From the NCBI GenBank assembly GCA_024685385.1, contig JAIKVV010000105.1, positions 1 to 42,202 of the forward strand: a stretch of 42,202 nucleotides of DNA, in the 5' to 3' direction. Source of the DNA: Saccharofermentans sp. Its GTDB lineage: Bacteria > Bacillota > Clostridia > Saccharofermentanales > Saccharofermentanaceae. Of this stretch, positions 42,064 to 42,202 are shown piece by piece. The notes beneath the pieces were generated by a model. The model was not told where the DNA came from, did not search any database, and saw only the letters and a list, made by a program, of their open reading frames with translations. Numbering within the stretch: position 1 is the stretch's first letter; each line of letters opens with the position of its first letter. The translations under genes were made by a program, and so were the position numbers.

Positions 42064-42202
42064 GGCGCTGTCTCAAAACTATCCAGGCCCTGCCAGATGG
42101 TGTTAAAAACGCGAAATTCAATATTTAATACCATCTGGAGGATACGATGGCAGAAGATCCTGTTCACTAATCTGTTCACAAACCGGGACGAATTGTGAGC
42201 AA
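42064..42202. mobile_element. Possible left end of an insertion sequence (window edge)
   Basis: Twelve bases after the Clp gene, ggcgctgtctcaaaa resembles the terminal repeats seen in several IS families. It is followed by a 15-base hairpin (42093-42107 with 42124-42138, one G-U pair) and a ggagg before ATG 42147, whose frame stops after seven codons. No transposase is visible because the window ends. A simple structured 3' region is the alternative. Confidence 0.3.

Overview
The window looks like a stretch of chromosome from a Gram-positive anaerobe of the Clostridia (Bacillota). The evidence is indirect: large secreted proteins that end in S-layer homology (SLH) domains, strong AGGAGG-type ribosome binding sites, tRNA genes that all encode CCA, a Clp ATPase with a zinc finger, and mostly house-keeping genes of bacillota type. 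No rRNA, CRISPR array or complete insertion sequence is visible, and genus or family cannot be fixed from the sequence. Almost all genes lie on the + strand; only argJ and a MraY-like gene are on the - strand. No gene-free gap exceeds 300 bases.

Region 1 (1-8150) holds three consecutive cell-surface proteins. They share an almost identical 180-residue C-terminal anchor of three SLH repeats preceded by a BIG2 domain, but carry different exposed parts. The first (cut by the window edge) and third have a glycine- and cysteine-rich beta-helix. The second has cysteine-marked leucine-rich repeats arranged in three modules, each opened by a calcium-binding-like EF-hand loop. The third also gained a PASTA domain.

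Region 2 (8200-12640) is metabolism and repair: glyA, rarA and dtd as a + strand unit, converging on argJ. Region 3 (12690-15750) has two tRNA clusters (His-Gln-Lys and Gly-Arg) around small genes: two lipoproteins, a GNAT acetyltransferase and a zinc-ribbon protein.

Region 4 (15800-22030) is an operon of a divergent type IIA topoisomerase pair (ParE-like, ParC-like) and a membrane-anchored NodB-like protein that starts with TTG directly after the parC stop. An inverted repeat sits on its promoter. Region 5 (22140-25500) encodes a PH-domain protein, a sirtuin with a lysine-rich histone-H1-like tail, and a membrane-anchored MutS-family ATPase.

Region 6 (25519-30348) is the most interesting: a promoter, then an unusual Ser/Thr kinase with an N-terminal domain resembling a PIN fold, a TerY-like VWA protein, a membrane-tethered PP2C phosphatase, and a charged coiled-coil/acidic protein, closed by a terminator. 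It resembles the kinase-phosphatase-VWA triads known from Ter-type stress systems and from the yegI-pphC-yegL genes of E. coli, with additions that I do not recognise.

Region 7 (30360-42052) returns to core functions: a MraY-like phosphosugar transferase, argS, an M3 oligopeptidase, an RsmF-like rRNA methyltransferase, tRNA-Glu, uvrA and a zinc-finger Clp ATPase. The last 140 bases contain a strong hairpin and a sequence resembling an insertion-sequence end, but are too short to classify.
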